Source: JAIVJZ01 sp035645695 (GTDB taxonomy: Bacteria > Acidobacteriota > Blastocatellia > Pyrinomonadales > Pyrinomonadaceae). Taken from it: a stretch of DNA of 64,000 nt. Below, piece by piece: positions 35,076 through 43,913 of this stretch. The stretch spans positions 62,001 through 126,000 of the forward strand of contig DASQMC010000070.1 in NCBI GenBank assembly GCA_035645695.1. Direction: 5' to 3'. A program made the translations under genes and the position numbers. Every line of letters begins with the position of its first letter. Position 1 is the first letter of the stretch. The notes beneath the pieces are model-generated. The model searched no databases, was not told the DNA's origin, and was given only the letters and a program-made list of their open reading frames with translations.

Positions 35076-35516
35076 ATGCTCGACTGGTTAAAAGAATTGA
35101 CGAACTCGCTCGGCCTCTCGGGGCGCGGCGTCGTGTGGCTGGTTGTGTTCTCTATCGTGACCTTCGTGTTGAGCATCATCGCCACGATCATCGTGCTCAT
35201 CAAGCTGCCCGACACTTATTTCAAGGCCGAGCACGGGCGGGAGTTCTGGGCTGAACGCCACCCGGCGCTGCGTTGGGGCGGGATCATTGTGAAGAATTTG
35301 CTGGGCGCGGTGCTGGTGTTGTTCGGCGTCCTAATGTCGCTGCCGGGCGTGCCGGGGCAGGGCGTGCTGACGATCCTGATGGGCGTCATGCTGCTCGACT
35401 TTCCCGGCAAACGGCAACTCGAACTCAAACTCGTGAGCCGCCCCAAAGTCCTGCGCGCCGTCAACGGCATCCGCCGTAGATTCGACCGTCCGCCGCTCGT
35501 TTTGGATGAGAATTAG
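35076..35516 (+). CDS. PGPGW-type small membrane protein
   Basis: 146 residues with two membrane spans (VVWLVVFSIVTFVLSIIATI and LLGAVLVLFGVLMSLPGVPG). The LPGVPGQGVLTILMGVMLLD segment fits the uncharacterised PGPGW family. Starts at ATG 35076 after GGAG, 31 bp downstream of the HD gene, so probably in one operon. Confidence 0.7.
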   Translation: MLDWLKELTNSLGLSGRGVVWLVVFSIVTFVLSIIATIIVLIKLPDTYFKAEHGREFWAERHPALRWGGIIVKNLLGAVLVLFGVLMSLPGVPGQGVLTILMGVMLLDFPGKRQLELKLVSRPKVLRAVNGIRRRFDRPPLVLDEN

Positions 35517-35633
35517 GGCAGGGAAAAGGGTAAGGGGGAAAGGGGAAGGGTGAAGACGACGCTCCGCTTTGCGCCGCTTTTCGTTTTCTCCTTGTACCCT
35601 TTACCTTTTACCCCTTACCCCTTACCCCTTACT
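35516..35633. repeat. heptamer palindrome, unit GGGTAAR
   Basis: Left arm 35516-35553, right arm 35596-35633, imperfect. The first base is the last of the TAG stop. Here the next start is 113 nt away and a promoter lies in between. Confidence 0.85.
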
Positions 35634-35647
35634 CCCGGCGTTGCGCG

Positions 35648-35676
35648 TTGACAAGGGCGGAGCGCTTTGTTAGGTT
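35648..35676 (+). promoter_or_regulatory. sigma70-type promoter
   Basis: TTGACA (35648-35653), 17-bp spacer, TAGGTT (35671-35676). Would drive the lipoprotein-ABC run from 35747. Confidence 0.6.
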
Positions 35677-35746
35677 CGCCTATTAGATTTTTCAAGGGAA
35701 TTTTGCCGGATCGGATGCCCCCGGCGTCCGCTTCCAACACTTTTTG

Positions 35747-36808
35747 ATGAACGGTTCAAACTCATTTCCGGCAGGCTCGCGCGGTAAGAAGAGATATGCG
35801 CTGGCGTTAGTGCTCGGTCTGGCGTCGCTCGCGGGCGGGAGCGGTTGCTCAAGGTTCTACAAGAGCAAGGTCAGCGTGCCGCCGCTGCTCGCGCCGCTCA
35901 AAGAGGCCGCGTCCGGCGAATTGATCGAAGTGGCGAACCGCATGGCGCAGGTGCAATCACTGCGCGGCAAGATCGATATCCAGTTTTTAGACACGTCGTT
36001 CGCTCAATGCGGCGTGACCGAGAAGTATCGCACGGCCGAGGGCGACGTGATCCTGCAACGCGACGGCATGATCTACCTCGTCATTCAAGGCCCGTTCAGC
36101 GTCAAGATCGCCGAGATGACTTCCGACGGCGAACGTTTTCGCGTCGCCGTCTTGCAGGGCGAAGACAGGTGGCGGCGTTTCCTCAAGGGGACGAACACCG
36201 CGGCTTATCAAAGGATAGAGAGCGGCGAGGAGGTTGATTGCGGCATGGGCGACCGGAAGAAGACGGCGCAGATGCAACAGCGCGCCGCCTCCGCTTTCTC
36301 CGGCCTGCGCCCGCAGCACTTCACGGATGCGTTGCTCGTGCGCCCCGTCACCCCGTCGGCGGGCGCGAACCTGATCTACGTGCGCAGCGAGGCTTTCGCC
36401 GAAGACGTTGACACGCGACCGAACGCGAAGAAAGGCGCGCGCGTCGTGCGCGGCTATTACACCTTGGACGAACTCGCGCCGGAAGGCGACGGGCGTGCGC
36501 GCCTCTTGCGCCGCTTCTGGTTCGACCGTTTCGGCCAGATCAGCCTATCGCGGCTGCAAACCTTCGGCGAGCGCGGCGAGTTGACGACCGACGTGATTTA
36601 TCGCAACCCGAAGAGTTTCGGCGAGGAATCGAAGTACACGCTCCCCTCCGACATCGAAATCACGCGCCCGCAGGATCGCTACTCTCTACGCATCAGCTAT
36701 CAAATGCCCGAAGCGGTCAAAGTAGATCAGCCGTGGCCGACGGGCGTGTTCGCTTTGGAAAACAAATCGAACTTGCCGGAAGTCGATCTGGACGCCAGAA
36801 AACAGTGA
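35747..36808 (+). CDS. outer-membrane-type lipoprotein, possibly LolA/LolB-like
   Basis: 353 residues with a lipoprotein signal ending LAGGSGC. The mature part has VQSLRGKIDIQFLDTSFAQC, VILQRDGMIYLVIQGPFSVK and a beta-rich body with FDRFGQISLSRLQTF, in the style of DUF4292/LolA-LolB half-barrels. Directly ahead of the ABC permease and ATPase and near LolA (39341), so a role in lipoprotein or lipid transport is plausible. Membrane choice is inferred (residue after Cys is Ser). Confidence 0.7.
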   Translation: MNGSNSFPAGSRGKKRYALALVLGLASLAGGSGCSRFYKSKVSVPPLLAPLKEAASGELIEVANRMAQVQSLRGKIDIQFLDTSFAQCGVTEKYRTAEGDVILQRDGMIYLVIQGPFSVKIAEMTSDGERFRVAVLQGEDRWRRFLKGTNTAAYQRIESGEEVDCGMGDRKKTAQMQQRAASAFSGLRPQHFTDALLVRPVTPSAGANLIYVRSEAFAEDVDTRPNAKKGARVVRGYYTLDELAPEGDGRARLLRRFWFDRFGQISLSRLQTFGERGELTTDVIYRNPKSFGEESKYTLPSDIEITRPQDRYSLRISYQMPEAVKVDQPWPTGVFALENKSNLPEVDLDARKQ

Positions 36809-36880
36809 CGGGTGACAGGTAACAAGTGACAAGATCAAAACCTGTCCTCTCCTGTCACCCGTCACCTGTCACCCGTCACT
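36804..36880. repeat. heptamer palindrome, unit GTGACRG
   Basis: Arms 36804-36833 and 36851-36880, 30 bp each, with a short 17-nt loop. The unit GTGACGG contains the TGA stop (36806-36808) of the lipoprotein gene. 5 nt separate it from the permease ATG. Confidence 0.9.
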
Positions 36881-36885
36881 AGCTT

Positions 36886-37989
36886 ATGGAGAGCCTCGTC
36901 GCCAATAACATTCGCCAGCGTCCCTTGCGCGCGCTCGTCAGCATCGCCGGGGTGGCGCTCGGCGTGTGTCTGGTGATGCTGTTCACGGGACTGTCGCGCG
37001 GCATGTCGAACGACTTGCAGCGGCGTTCGTCAAACATCCGCGCCGAGATCATCTTCACCCGTCCGGGCGGAATGGAATTGACGACTTCGACGGCGAACCT
37101 GAGCACGAAATATGCGGACGAGTTGTTGAAAGTTGACGGCGTGGCGCAGGCCGTGCCTATCATCCGCTACGTGTTTCAGGGCGGGCGCGGCTTCGGGTTC
37201 GAGCAGGTGGAAGGAGTTGACTGGGACGCCTTCGCCGCGATGAACGAGATGCGTCTGGTGGACGGGCGCGCGCCCTCGGGCGTGGACGAGATCGTGATCG
37301 ACGAGACGAAGGCGCGCAACGGCAACATCGGCGTCGGCGGCACGCTCGCGCTGTTCGGCGGTAAGCCTTACAGGATCGTCGGCGTTTACGCCCCCGAATC
37401 GGGCGCGCGCGTGAAGATGTCGCTCGGGGCCATGCAGGACGCGCTCGAAGCGCCGGGGAAGTGTTCGTATATTCTCGTCAAAACCCGCGACGGCATTGAC
37501 CCGCTCGCCGTCGTCGGGCGCATCGAGGCCGCGCCTTCGACCCAGGGGAACAAGATACAGTTCACGCGCGACATCATCACGAATATCGAGAAGACCATTC
37601 CTTATCTCGGCGTCTTCCTGCGCGCGCTCGTCGGTTTGTCGGCCGTGGTCAGCGCGCTCGTCGTGATGCTCGCCATGTACACGACGATCACGGAGCGGAC
37701 GCGCGAGATCGGGATGCTCAAGGCGCTCGGCGCGTCGCGCGCCTACATCGTCTCGGTGATCGAGCGGGAGGCTTTCGTCATCAGCCTGCTCGGCCTCGTC
37801 GCGGGATTCGCCGTCTCGTTCGTCGCGGGCTACCTGATCAACCGCGCCTACGGGTTGCTCTTCGAGTATGGCTGGCGATGGGCGCTCGTGGCCGCCGCAA
37901 TCGGCGTCGGCGGCGGCGTCCTCGGCGCGCTCTATCCGGCCGTGCGCGCGGCGAATCTCGATCCGGTCAACGCTTTAGCACACGAGTGA
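36886..37989 (+). CDS. ABC transporter permease, MacB/LolC-like
   Basis: 367 residues with the typical layout: one N-terminal helix (LRALVSIAGVALGVCLVMLF), a large periplasmic MacB-type domain, then three C-terminal helices starting VFLRALVGLSAVVSALVVML and the coupling segment TITERTREIGMLKALGAS. Pairs with the ATPase that follows. May extract lipoproteins or export small molecules; the flanking LolA-like genes favour the first. Confidence 0.9.
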   Translation: MESLVANNIRQRPLRALVSIAGVALGVCLVMLFTGLSRGMSNDLQRRSSNIRAEIIFTRPGGMELTTSTANLSTKYADELLKVDGVAQAVPIIRYVFQGGRGFGFEQVEGVDWDAFAAMNEMRLVDGRAPSGVDEIVIDETKARNGNIGVGGTLALFGGKPYRIVGVYAPESGARVKMSLGAMQDALEAPGKCSYILVKTRDGIDPLAVVGRIEAAPSTQGNKIQFTRDIITNIEKTIPYLGVFLRALVGLSAVVSALVVMLAMYTTITERTREIGMLKALGASRAYIVSVIEREAFVISLLGLVAGFAVSFVAGYLINRAYGLLFEYGWRWALVAAAIGVGGGVLGALYPAVRAANLDPVNALAHE

Positions 37990-37999
37990 CGGGAAAAGC

Positions 38000-38089
38000 C
38001 GTGAATCGTAAATCGTGAATCGTAAATCGTGAATAGATTAAAGCGGTCTTCTTCTATTTACGATTCACGATTTACGATTCACGATTTAC
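38000..38089. repeat. heptamer palindrome, unit CGTRAAT
   Basis: Left arm 38000-38036 (CGTGAAT and CGTAAAT alternating, five units plus AG), right arm 38054-38089. 36-bp stem with a 17-nt loop. A weaker outer pair GTGACGGGA/TCCCGT...GTCAC extends it to 37986 and 38113. Confidence 0.95.
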
Positions 38090-38115
38090 TTGTGTTCTCC
38101 CGTCGCCTGTCACTT

Positions 38116-38823
38116 ATGAAAACTATCCTGCAAGCTGAAAATATCGAGAAGGTGTATCGCGTCGGCAGCATGGACGTGGCCGCGCTACGGGGCGTCTCGC
38201 TGGATTTGGAAGAGGGCGAATTTCTCGCGATCATGGGGCCTTCCGGGTGCGGCAAGTCAACGCTCCTGCACCTGCTCGGCGGCCTGCTCACGCCTTCGAG
38301 CGGGCGCATCATGATCGACGGCGAAGACCTGACCGCCGCCTCTGATGCCAAACGGACAGACATTCGCCGTCGCAAGATCGGGTTCGTTTTCCAACGCTTC
38401 AACCTTTTCCCCACGCTCACGGCCGAAGGCAACCTGCGGCTCGCCGAACGCATTCACGCGGGCGGCCGGGGCAGCGGCGGCGGCGATAACTCCGAACGGC
38501 GGCGCGAGGTCTTGAGTCTCCTGAAACTCGAAGACAAGATGCACCACAAACCGCTCGAACTCTCCGGCGGCGAGCAGCAGCGCGTCGCCTTAGCGCGCGC
38601 CATCGTCAACCGCCCGGCCATCATCCTCGCGGACGAGCCGACCGGAAATCTCGACTCGGAAAACTCCGCCATCGTCCTCAACATGTTTCAGGAGATGAAC
38701 TACCGCTTCAACCAGACCATCATCATGATCACGCACAACCCGGAGGCGGCCGCCATGTGCCGCCGTATCGTGCAGATGCGCGACGGGCAGATTGTTGCGC
38801 CGAATACGGGTTTACAGGTATAA
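38116..38823 (+). CDS. ABC transporter ATPase, LolD/MacB-like
   Basis: 235 residues. Walker A GPSGCGKST, Q-loop FVFQRFNLFP, signature LSGGEQQRVALARAI, Walker B IILADEPTGNLD, switch His in ITHNPEA. This is the LolD/FtsE/MacB class. The frame stays open back to 38029, but those extra residues are translated repeat, so ATG 38116 is taken. Partner of the permease 126 bp upstream. Confidence 0.92.
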   Translation: MKTILQAENIEKVYRVGSMDVAALRGVSLDLEEGEFLAIMGPSGCGKSTLLHLLGGLLTPSSGRIMIDGEDLTAASDAKRTDIRRRKIGFVFQRFNLFPTLTAEGNLRLAERIHAGGRGSGGGDNSERRREVLSLLKLEDKMHHKPLELSGGEQQRVALARAIVNRPAIILADEPTGNLDSENSAIVLNMFQEMNYRFNQTIIMITHNPEAAAMCRRIVQMRDGQIVAPNTGLQV

Positions 38824-38835
38824 TCTCCGGCGGTA

Positions 38836-38888
38836 GCAGGTGACACGGACAAGGGCGTGCGCTTTTGTCTTTGCCACCTGTTGTTTTT
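38836..38888 (+). terminator. possible terminator
   Basis: CAGGTG...CACCTG outer stem with an inner GACAA/TTGTC pair and a following TGTTGTTTTTA. Lies after the ATPase gene. Confidence 0.5.
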
Positions 38889-38929
38889 ATGGCAACCCCC
38901 TTTTTTAGGATTCGGACGGTGAAGCGGTT

Positions 38930-39268
38930 TTGAAGTTCCTCCAAAAACTGTTTTTCTGGTCGTATGGGCGCAGTACATGGCAATATGACGTGTTGTGCGT
39001 CCTGATACTCGCGTTTATCTTCTTGACGCCCGGAAATTGGTTTGAAAACAGCGAACGCGGCCACCGCCAATCGCATCAAAACGGTTCTACGACGGCGACG
39101 CGGTTGTTGCTTGTCTGGCCGGAAGATTCTCCGGCAAATCCCGGCACAGATGAGGTTAAAAGGCGCGTGCGAAGTGTCACGAATCGCGCCGATGTGCGGG
39201 TAAAAGATATGCGCCCGGTGATGGGTGCGGGCGGCAAAGTGGTCGCTTACGAGGTTGACATCGAATAG
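38930..39268 (+). CDS. hypothetical membrane-anchored protein
   Basis: 112 residues from TTG 38930 (KFLQKLFFWSYGRSTWQYDV), one helix (LCVLILAFIFLTPGNWF), then a soluble tail with TRLLLVWPEDSPANPGTDEV and MRPVMGAGGKVVAYEVDIE. A 14-codon ORF (38889-38933, MATPFFRIRTVKRF) ends in a TGA that overlaps the TTG, suggesting coupled translation. Sits between the ABC ATPase and lolA; function unknown. Confidence 0.6.
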   Translation: MKFLQKLFFWSYGRSTWQYDVLCVLILAFIFLTPGNWFENSERGHRQSHQNGSTTATRLLLVWPEDSPANPGTDEVKRRVRSVTNRADVRVKDMRPVMGAGGKVVAYEVDIE

Positions 39269-39282
39269 GCTTTCTTTATAAT
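39255..39282 (+). promoter_or_regulatory. full-consensus sigma70 promoter for lolA
   Basis: TTGACA (39255-39260), 16-bp spacer, TATAAT (39277-39282). It overlaps the last codons and stop of the preceding gene. A 7-bp hairpin CGCCCGG/CCGGGCG (39283-39304) lies at the expected start of the transcript. Confidence 0.8.
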
Positions 39283-39340
39283 CGCCCGGATTTTCAGCCG
39301 GGCGCTGGTGAAGTTCCCCTATATTTTCGAAGGAGTTTGC

Positions 39341-40039
39341 ATGAAGAGATACTTGACGCTTGGCCTCGCAATAGCTTTAACAGCCATCGTTGCATTTTCC
39401 GTCGTCCCCCCGACGACCAACGCGCAGGGCGCGGGTCTGGTCAGTTCTATTTTTTCCAGAATGGAACGCAATCGGCGCGACTTGCGCAGCATGCGCGCCT
39501 CGATCACCATGGAAAAGTACAACGCGCAATTGAGGGACAGCGATAAGCAGTCGGGCACGGTGATCTACCTGCCGGGCGCGGGCAAGAACGCTTTCGTTCG
39601 CGTTGACTGGCAACGTCCGCAGCAGGAGACGCTCGCCGTGGCCGACGGCAAGTACACGCTTTTCCGGCCGCGTCTCAAAATGGCCTACGTCGGCGACGCC
39701 AACTCGAACCGCAGCAAGGCGTCGAGCGTGCTCGGCTTCGGCCTCGATGCGACAAAGTCGCAACTGACGAGCGCCTACGACGCGCAGAATGTTTACGACG
39801 AAACGCTGTGGGGCGGCGTGCAGACCACGCACATCAAACTCGTGCCCAAAGGCGGCGCGCGCTACAGCTATGCCGAACTCTGGGTGGACGGCAACGGCAT
39901 GCCCGTGCAGACGAAAGTCGTTGAGAAGAACGGCGACTCCACCACGGTGCGTCTCATGAACGTGCAGCGCAACGCGCAGGTCTCGAAGAACGAGTTCAAG
40001 GTCGAACTCGGGGCGGACATCAAAAAAGTTCGCGGCTAA
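39341..40039 (+). CDS. lolA: LolA-like outer-membrane lipoprotein carrier
   Basis: 232 residues. Signal peptide MKRYLTLGLAIALTAIVAFS. The mature protein has the half-barrel pattern: MERNRRDLRSMRASITMEKY, GTVIYLPGAGKNAFVRVDW, ETLAVADGKYTLFRPRLKMA and a C-terminal strand pair. Shuttles lipoproteins across the periplasm. AAGGAG before ATG 39341 sets the start. No LolB is obvious unless 35747 fills that role. Confidence 0.85.
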   Translation: MKRYLTLGLAIALTAIVAFSVVPPTTNAQGAGLVSSIFSRMERNRRDLRSMRASITMEKYNAQLRDSDKQSGTVIYLPGAGKNAFVRVDWQRPQQETLAVADGKYTLFRPRLKMAYVGDANSNRSKASSVLGFGLDATKSQLTSAYDAQNVYDETLWGGVQTTHIKLVPKGGARYSYAELWVDGNGMPVQTKVVEKNGDSTTVRLMNVQRNAQVSKNEFKVELGADIKKVRG

Positions 40040-40064
40040 AGCAGCCCCGAGCAACAATCACAGC

Positions 40065-40101
40065 CAAAGGGTTCTGGCTCGTCGAAGACCGGAACCCTTT
40101 G
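40065..40101 (+). terminator. terminator after lolA
   Basis: 13-bp stem (40065-40077 with 40089-40101, one G-T pair), 26 bp after the stop. No T-run follows. Confidence 0.6.
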
Positions 40102-40265
40102 CCGTATCCGGCGCGCCCGACCGCGCGCGCCAATCGCCCCTGCCTTCTTGCGCTCGGGCACCCGGATTTCGTATCTTCTCCCACACGTTCGGGATAGAGA
40201 CGCAAGCTATCACAAGCAAGGGTTTGGAGTTCGGGCGAGCGGGTCGCCTTTGAGCCGACGGCCAG

Positions 40266-41282
40266 ATGAAGAGAAGCAACTTTCTTAAACTCAAGGCGCG
40301 CGAAGTGAGTTTCATCGCGCGCGGTCTGCTATCGCCGAACCACCCCGTGCTGGCGCACGTCATCCCCATGCGCCGCTGCAACCTCGCCTGCGCCTACTGC
40401 AACGAGTACGACGACTTCTCCGCGCACGTGCCGACCGAGGAGATGCTCCGCCGGCTCGACAAACTCGCCGACCTGAAGACTTCCATTGTCACCATCTCGG
40501 GCGGCGAGCCGATGATGCACCCGGAAATCTACGAACTCGTCGCGCACATTCGTCGTCGCGGTATGATCGCCGGTCTCATCACGAACGGTTTTTATCTCAC
40601 GCCCGAAAAGATCAGGCGCTTCAACGAGGCCGGGCTGGAATATTTGCAGATCAGCATCGACAACGTCTCGCCCGACGAGGTGTCGAAGAAGAGTCTGAAA
40701 CTGCTCGACAAGCGCTTGCAGTGGCTCGCCGAGCACTCGGACTTTCACGTCAACATCAACTCCGTCATCGGCGGCGGCATCAAGAACCCGTCGGACGCCC
40801 TCGTCATCGGCCGCCGCGCGCTCGAACTCGGTTTCTCCACCACGGTCGGCGTCATCCACGACGGGCAGGGAATACTCAAGCCGCTGGCCGACGAGGAACA
40901 ACGCGTCTATCGCGAACTCAAGCAACTCGGCAAACAGGAATACGCGCGGCTCGGCTGGTTTCAGGATAATCTCGCCGCCGGTCGCCCGAACGAATGGAAG
41001 TGCCGCGCCGGGGCGCGCTATCTCTACATCTGCGAAGACGGACTCGTCCACTACTGCTCGCAGCAGCGCGGCTATCCGGGCATCCCGCTCGCCGACTACA
41101 CGATGGTTGACTTCCGCCGCGAGTACAACGCGGAGAAGCCCTGCGCGCCGCTCTGCACCGTCGCCTGCTCGCATAAGGTCGCCATCCTCGACAACTGGCG
41201 CAACCCGCAAAAACCCGTCAGCACCAAGCAGCCGTCGCAGGACGTGAGCGAGACGATCCGGCAAGTCCTCAGCGCGGAATAA
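40266..41282 (+). CDS. radical SAM enzyme
   Basis: 338 residues. The 4Fe-4S site is CNLACAYC, followed by the SAM-binding TISGGEPMMHPEIYELV and LITNGFYLTPEKI. C-terminal Cys residues (KCRAGARYLYICEDGLVHYC and CAPLCTVACSH) suggest a SPASM-like auxiliary cluster. The closest type by appearance is MoaA/PqqE/HpnH-like, but the product is not clear. No partner peptide was found next to it. Confidence 0.85.
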   Translation: MKRSNFLKLKAREVSFIARGLLSPNHPVLAHVIPMRRCNLACAYCNEYDDFSAHVPTEEMLRRLDKLADLKTSIVTISGGEPMMHPEIYELVAHIRRRGMIAGLITNGFYLTPEKIRRFNEAGLEYLQISIDNVSPDEVSKKSLKLLDKRLQWLAEHSDFHVNINSVIGGGIKNPSDALVIGRRALELGFSTTVGVIHDGQGILKPLADEEQRVYRELKQLGKQEYARLGWFQDNLAAGRPNEWKCRAGARYLYICEDGLVHYCSQQRGYPGIPLADYTMVDFRREYNAEKPCAPLCTVACSHKVAILDNWRNPQKPVSTKQPSQDVSETIRQVLSAE

Positions 41283-41497
41283 CTTTCAGGGTAGAAGTTA
41301 ACCTCCTCACATTCCTTACATTCCTTTTACAATTAAATCGTTCTGACAACCTCGCGCGAGCACTGATCGCGAAACATGCTGTCGAATCGTGCGCGGGGAA
41401 GCACGACGCTTTCAACGCTTCTCGTCTCATACACGCCCGAACGGCTTCCCCTCGCCTTGCGGCGCGCGTCGCGAAGATTTGCGACGAAGCGGCGCGC

Positions 41498-42352
41498 TTA
41501 CCTGACGCGTGCGGATGCTTCGGCGCAACGCGCATCGGGCGACGAACTCACGCACAAACCGCCCCGCAAAAATTTTCGATATTCTTCGGAGGCTTCCGCC
41601 GCGCGACCGAGCGCATCGAGCGCGGAGGCGACGCGATACGGAAGCAGTTCGTCCGGATCACTTCCGCGTTCGGCGGCGCGAAATTCGGCGAGGGCGGCTT
41701 TCGTCTGCCCGTCTTCGGCGAGTTGGATGCCGAGTAGTTTGTGTGTATGCGCATCGTCGGCGTGGCTAAGCGCGGCGCGGTATTCGCGTATGGCGTCGGC
41801 GCGCCGGTTCAGAAGTCGCGCTTTGGTGGCGCGCACGAGATGCGCGTCGAAGCTGTGATAGTCGCGGTAGAAATAGACCGCGCCCGCCGAGAGCAGCGCG
41901 AAGGCGTAGAGGAGAGGCGGCGCGTGACGTTTGAGCCGGTGGGAGGCGCGAACTCGCGGCGGCGATTGAGGCGCGACTTGTTCGTCGCCGTCGCTTGAAC
42001 TTTCTCCACGCGCCGCGAGCGTCGCCGCCGCGCCCGTTTCCAAAGTTGCGCCCCCGTCGGCGGTCGCTTCAAGACCGGCGTCCTGTGGGTCTTCCGGCAT
42101 GGCCGTTTCCGTGGCGGCGTCCGGAGGCTCGACGGGATGCGGCTTGAAGGCTCGCGCGATGAAGTAGAGAGGCAGGACGATGGGCGCGGAGATGAGCGTG
42201 GCGAGTGTCCACGCGGCGACGGCGAGGAGCGTGAAGCGGCGGCGGCGCGCATCGTGGAGCACCCACGCCGATGCGAGAACCGCGAAGGCGTAGAGCAGCG
42301 GCGGCAGCCACTCGGTTATGTCTCCGGCGGAGATTTGCCAGCGCGATGTCAA
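41498..42352 (-). CDS. membrane protein with TPR-like C-terminus
   Basis: 284 residues. Two helices near the start (ITEWLPPLLYAFAVLASAWV, LAVAAWTLATLISAPIVLPL), an acidic linker, a third helix (HAPPLLYAFALLSAGAVYFY) and two or three TPR-like helical pairs (ADAIREYRAALSHADDAHTH, KAALAEFRAAERGSDPDELL). Starts 7 bp after pyk and is probably cotranscribed with it. The gap 41283-41497 to the convergent radical SAM gene shows nothing I recognise. Confidence 0.7.
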   Translation of the reverse strand: MTSRWQISAGDITEWLPPLLYAFAVLASAWVLHDARRRRFTLLAVAAWTLATLISAPIVLPLYFIARAFKPHPVEPPDAATETAMPEDPQDAGLEATADGGATLETGAAATLAARGESSSDGDEQVAPQSPPRVRASHRLKRHAPPLLYAFALLSAGAVYFYRDYHSFDAHLVRATKARLLNRRADAIREYRAALSHADDAHTHKLLGIQLAEDGQTKAALAEFRAAERGSDPDELLPYRVASALDALGRAAEASEEYRKFLRGGLCVSSSPDARCAEASARVR

Positions 42353-42359
42353 CTCTGGA

Positions 42360-43799
42360 TTACGGCTGCTTGCTGATGTCTTCGCCGACGGCGTGCAGCG
42401 TCATCGAACTCGACAGCCCGAGGCCGGAGAGGCGGCCTGCCATCAGCACGATGACCTGACCCTGCTGCACGATGCCCGCCTCCATGAGTGTGCGGTCGCC
42501 CGCCTGAATCATGCCCTCGGTTGTGCTCGGGGGCGGATAGATGTAAGGCTCGACCGCCCAGATGAGCGCCAGTTCGTTCAACACCTCGCGCGAGTGCGTG
42601 AGGGCGGCGATGCGCTGCGAGGGGCGCAACGCCGAGAGACGACGCGCCATCAAACCCGACTCCGTGAAGACCGCGATCACCTTCGCGCTCATCTCCTCGG
42701 CCGCGAAAGCCGCCGCCTCGCAGATGGCGCGGCTGACGCGCCCGGACTGTTTGCCCGTCCATTTCGTCACCGAACTCGACCCGGTCGCGCGCCCCGTCTC
42801 GGCCGCTTCGATGATGCGCGCCATTGTCGCCACCGTCGCCACAGGGTATGCGCCCGTCGCCGTCTCGGCCGACAGCATCAATGCGTCCGAGCCGTCCCAC
42901 ACGGCGTTCGCCACGTCCGAGGCCTCGGCGCGCGTCGGGCGCGGCTCGGTGATCATGGACTGCAACATCTGCGTCGCCGTGATGACGAACTTGCCCGCGC
43001 TGTTCGCCTCTTCGATGATCCTTTTTTGATAGACCGGAACGAGTTCGACGCTCGTTTCCACGCCGAGGTCGCCGCGCGCGACCATCACGCCGTCGGACGC
43101 GGCGATGATCTCATCCAGATGGTCTATGGCCTCCGACTTTTCGATCTTGGCGACGAGCGGCGCTTTGCCCCCGGCGGCCTTAATCAACGCCTTCGCTTCG
43201 AGGCAGTCTTCGGCGCGGCGGACGAAGGAGAGCGCGATGTAGTCCGCGCCCTCGCGCACGGCGAACTGCAAGTCGCGTCGATCTTTGTCGGTCAGCGAAG
43301 GGATGGGCATGACGACGCCGGGCAAGTTGATGCCCTTGCGCTCGTTCAGGAGACCGCCGTTGATGACGCGGCAGACGACATCGGTCTCGGTCGTGCGTTC
43401 GACGTTCAGGGCGATTGCGCCGTCGTCCAAAAGGATGCGCGCGCCGGGATGCACGTCGCGTGCGAGGCCGGGGTAGTTGGTCGAGACTTCGCGTGCATCG
43501 CCGTTGACGGAACGCGTGGTCAGCGTGAAGATCGCGTTCTCTTCGAGCATGACGGGCTGGCCGCCCTGCAACACGCCGGTTCTGATCTTCGGGCCGGAGA
43601 GATCGACGAGGATGGCGAGCGGCCGGCGCATGCGCTCGGCGGCGGCGCGGGCGCGCCGGATAGCCTCGGCGTGCTCCTCCTGCGTTCCGTGCGACATGTT
43701 GATGCGGAAGGCGTTCGCGCCCGCCGCCAGTAACGCTTCGAGCGTCGCCGGTTCGCGCGAGGCAGGCCCCAGAGTGGCAAGAATTTTTGCTCTTCTCAT
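42360..43799 (-). CDS. pyk: pyruvate kinase
   Basis: Last step of glycolysis: phosphoenolpyruvate plus ADP to pyruvate plus ATP. 479 residues. Starts MRRAKILATLGPASREPATL; NAFRINMSHGT, substrate and metal motifs KIEKSEAIDHLDEII and VMVARGDLGVE, then MLQSMITEPRPTRAEASDVA, and the regulatory C-domain. Normal length for the bacterial homotetramer. Confidence 0.96.
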   Translation of the reverse strand: MRRAKILATLGPASREPATLEALLAAGANAFRINMSHGTQEEHAEAIRRARAAAERMRRPLAILVDLSGPKIRTGVLQGGQPVMLEENAIFTLTTRSVNGDAREVSTNYPGLARDVHPGARILLDDGAIALNVERTTETDVVCRVINGGLLNERKGINLPGVVMPIPSLTDKDRRDLQFAVREGADYIALSFVRRAEDCLEAKALIKAAGGKAPLVAKIEKSEAIDHLDEIIAASDGVMVARGDLGVETSVELVPVYQKRIIEEANSAGKFVITATQMLQSMITEPRPTRAEASDVANAVWDGSDALMLSAETATGAYPVATVATMARIIEAAETGRATGSSSVTKWTGKQSGRVSRAICEAAAFAAEEMSAKVIAVFTESGLMARRLSALRPSQRIAALTHSREVLNELALIWAVEPYIYPPPSTTEGMIQAGDRTLMEAGIVQQGQVIVLMAGRLSGLGLSSSMTLHAVGEDISKQP

Positions 43800-43832
43800 T
43801 TTCCCCAGTGAATCGTAAATAGAATGAAAAGC

Positions 43833-43910
43833 CGTAAATCGTTAATCATAAATCGTGAATAGAGAAAACCCTTCTTGGCCTATTCACGATTTACGATTCA
43901 CGATTTACGG
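43833..43910. repeat. heptamer palindrome, unit CGTRAAT
   Basis: Arms 43833-43862 and 43880-43910. In transcription direction the first arm starts 3 nt after the TAA of tlpA. Same unit family as 38000 and 50559. An extra AGTGAAT-CGTAAAT pair of units lies at 43807-43820. Confidence 0.9.
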
Positions 43911-43913
43911 TCT

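Noticed and set aside
38029..38115. N-terminal extension of the ABC ATPase
   Set aside because: Those residues are translated heptamer repeat; the family start is at 38116.
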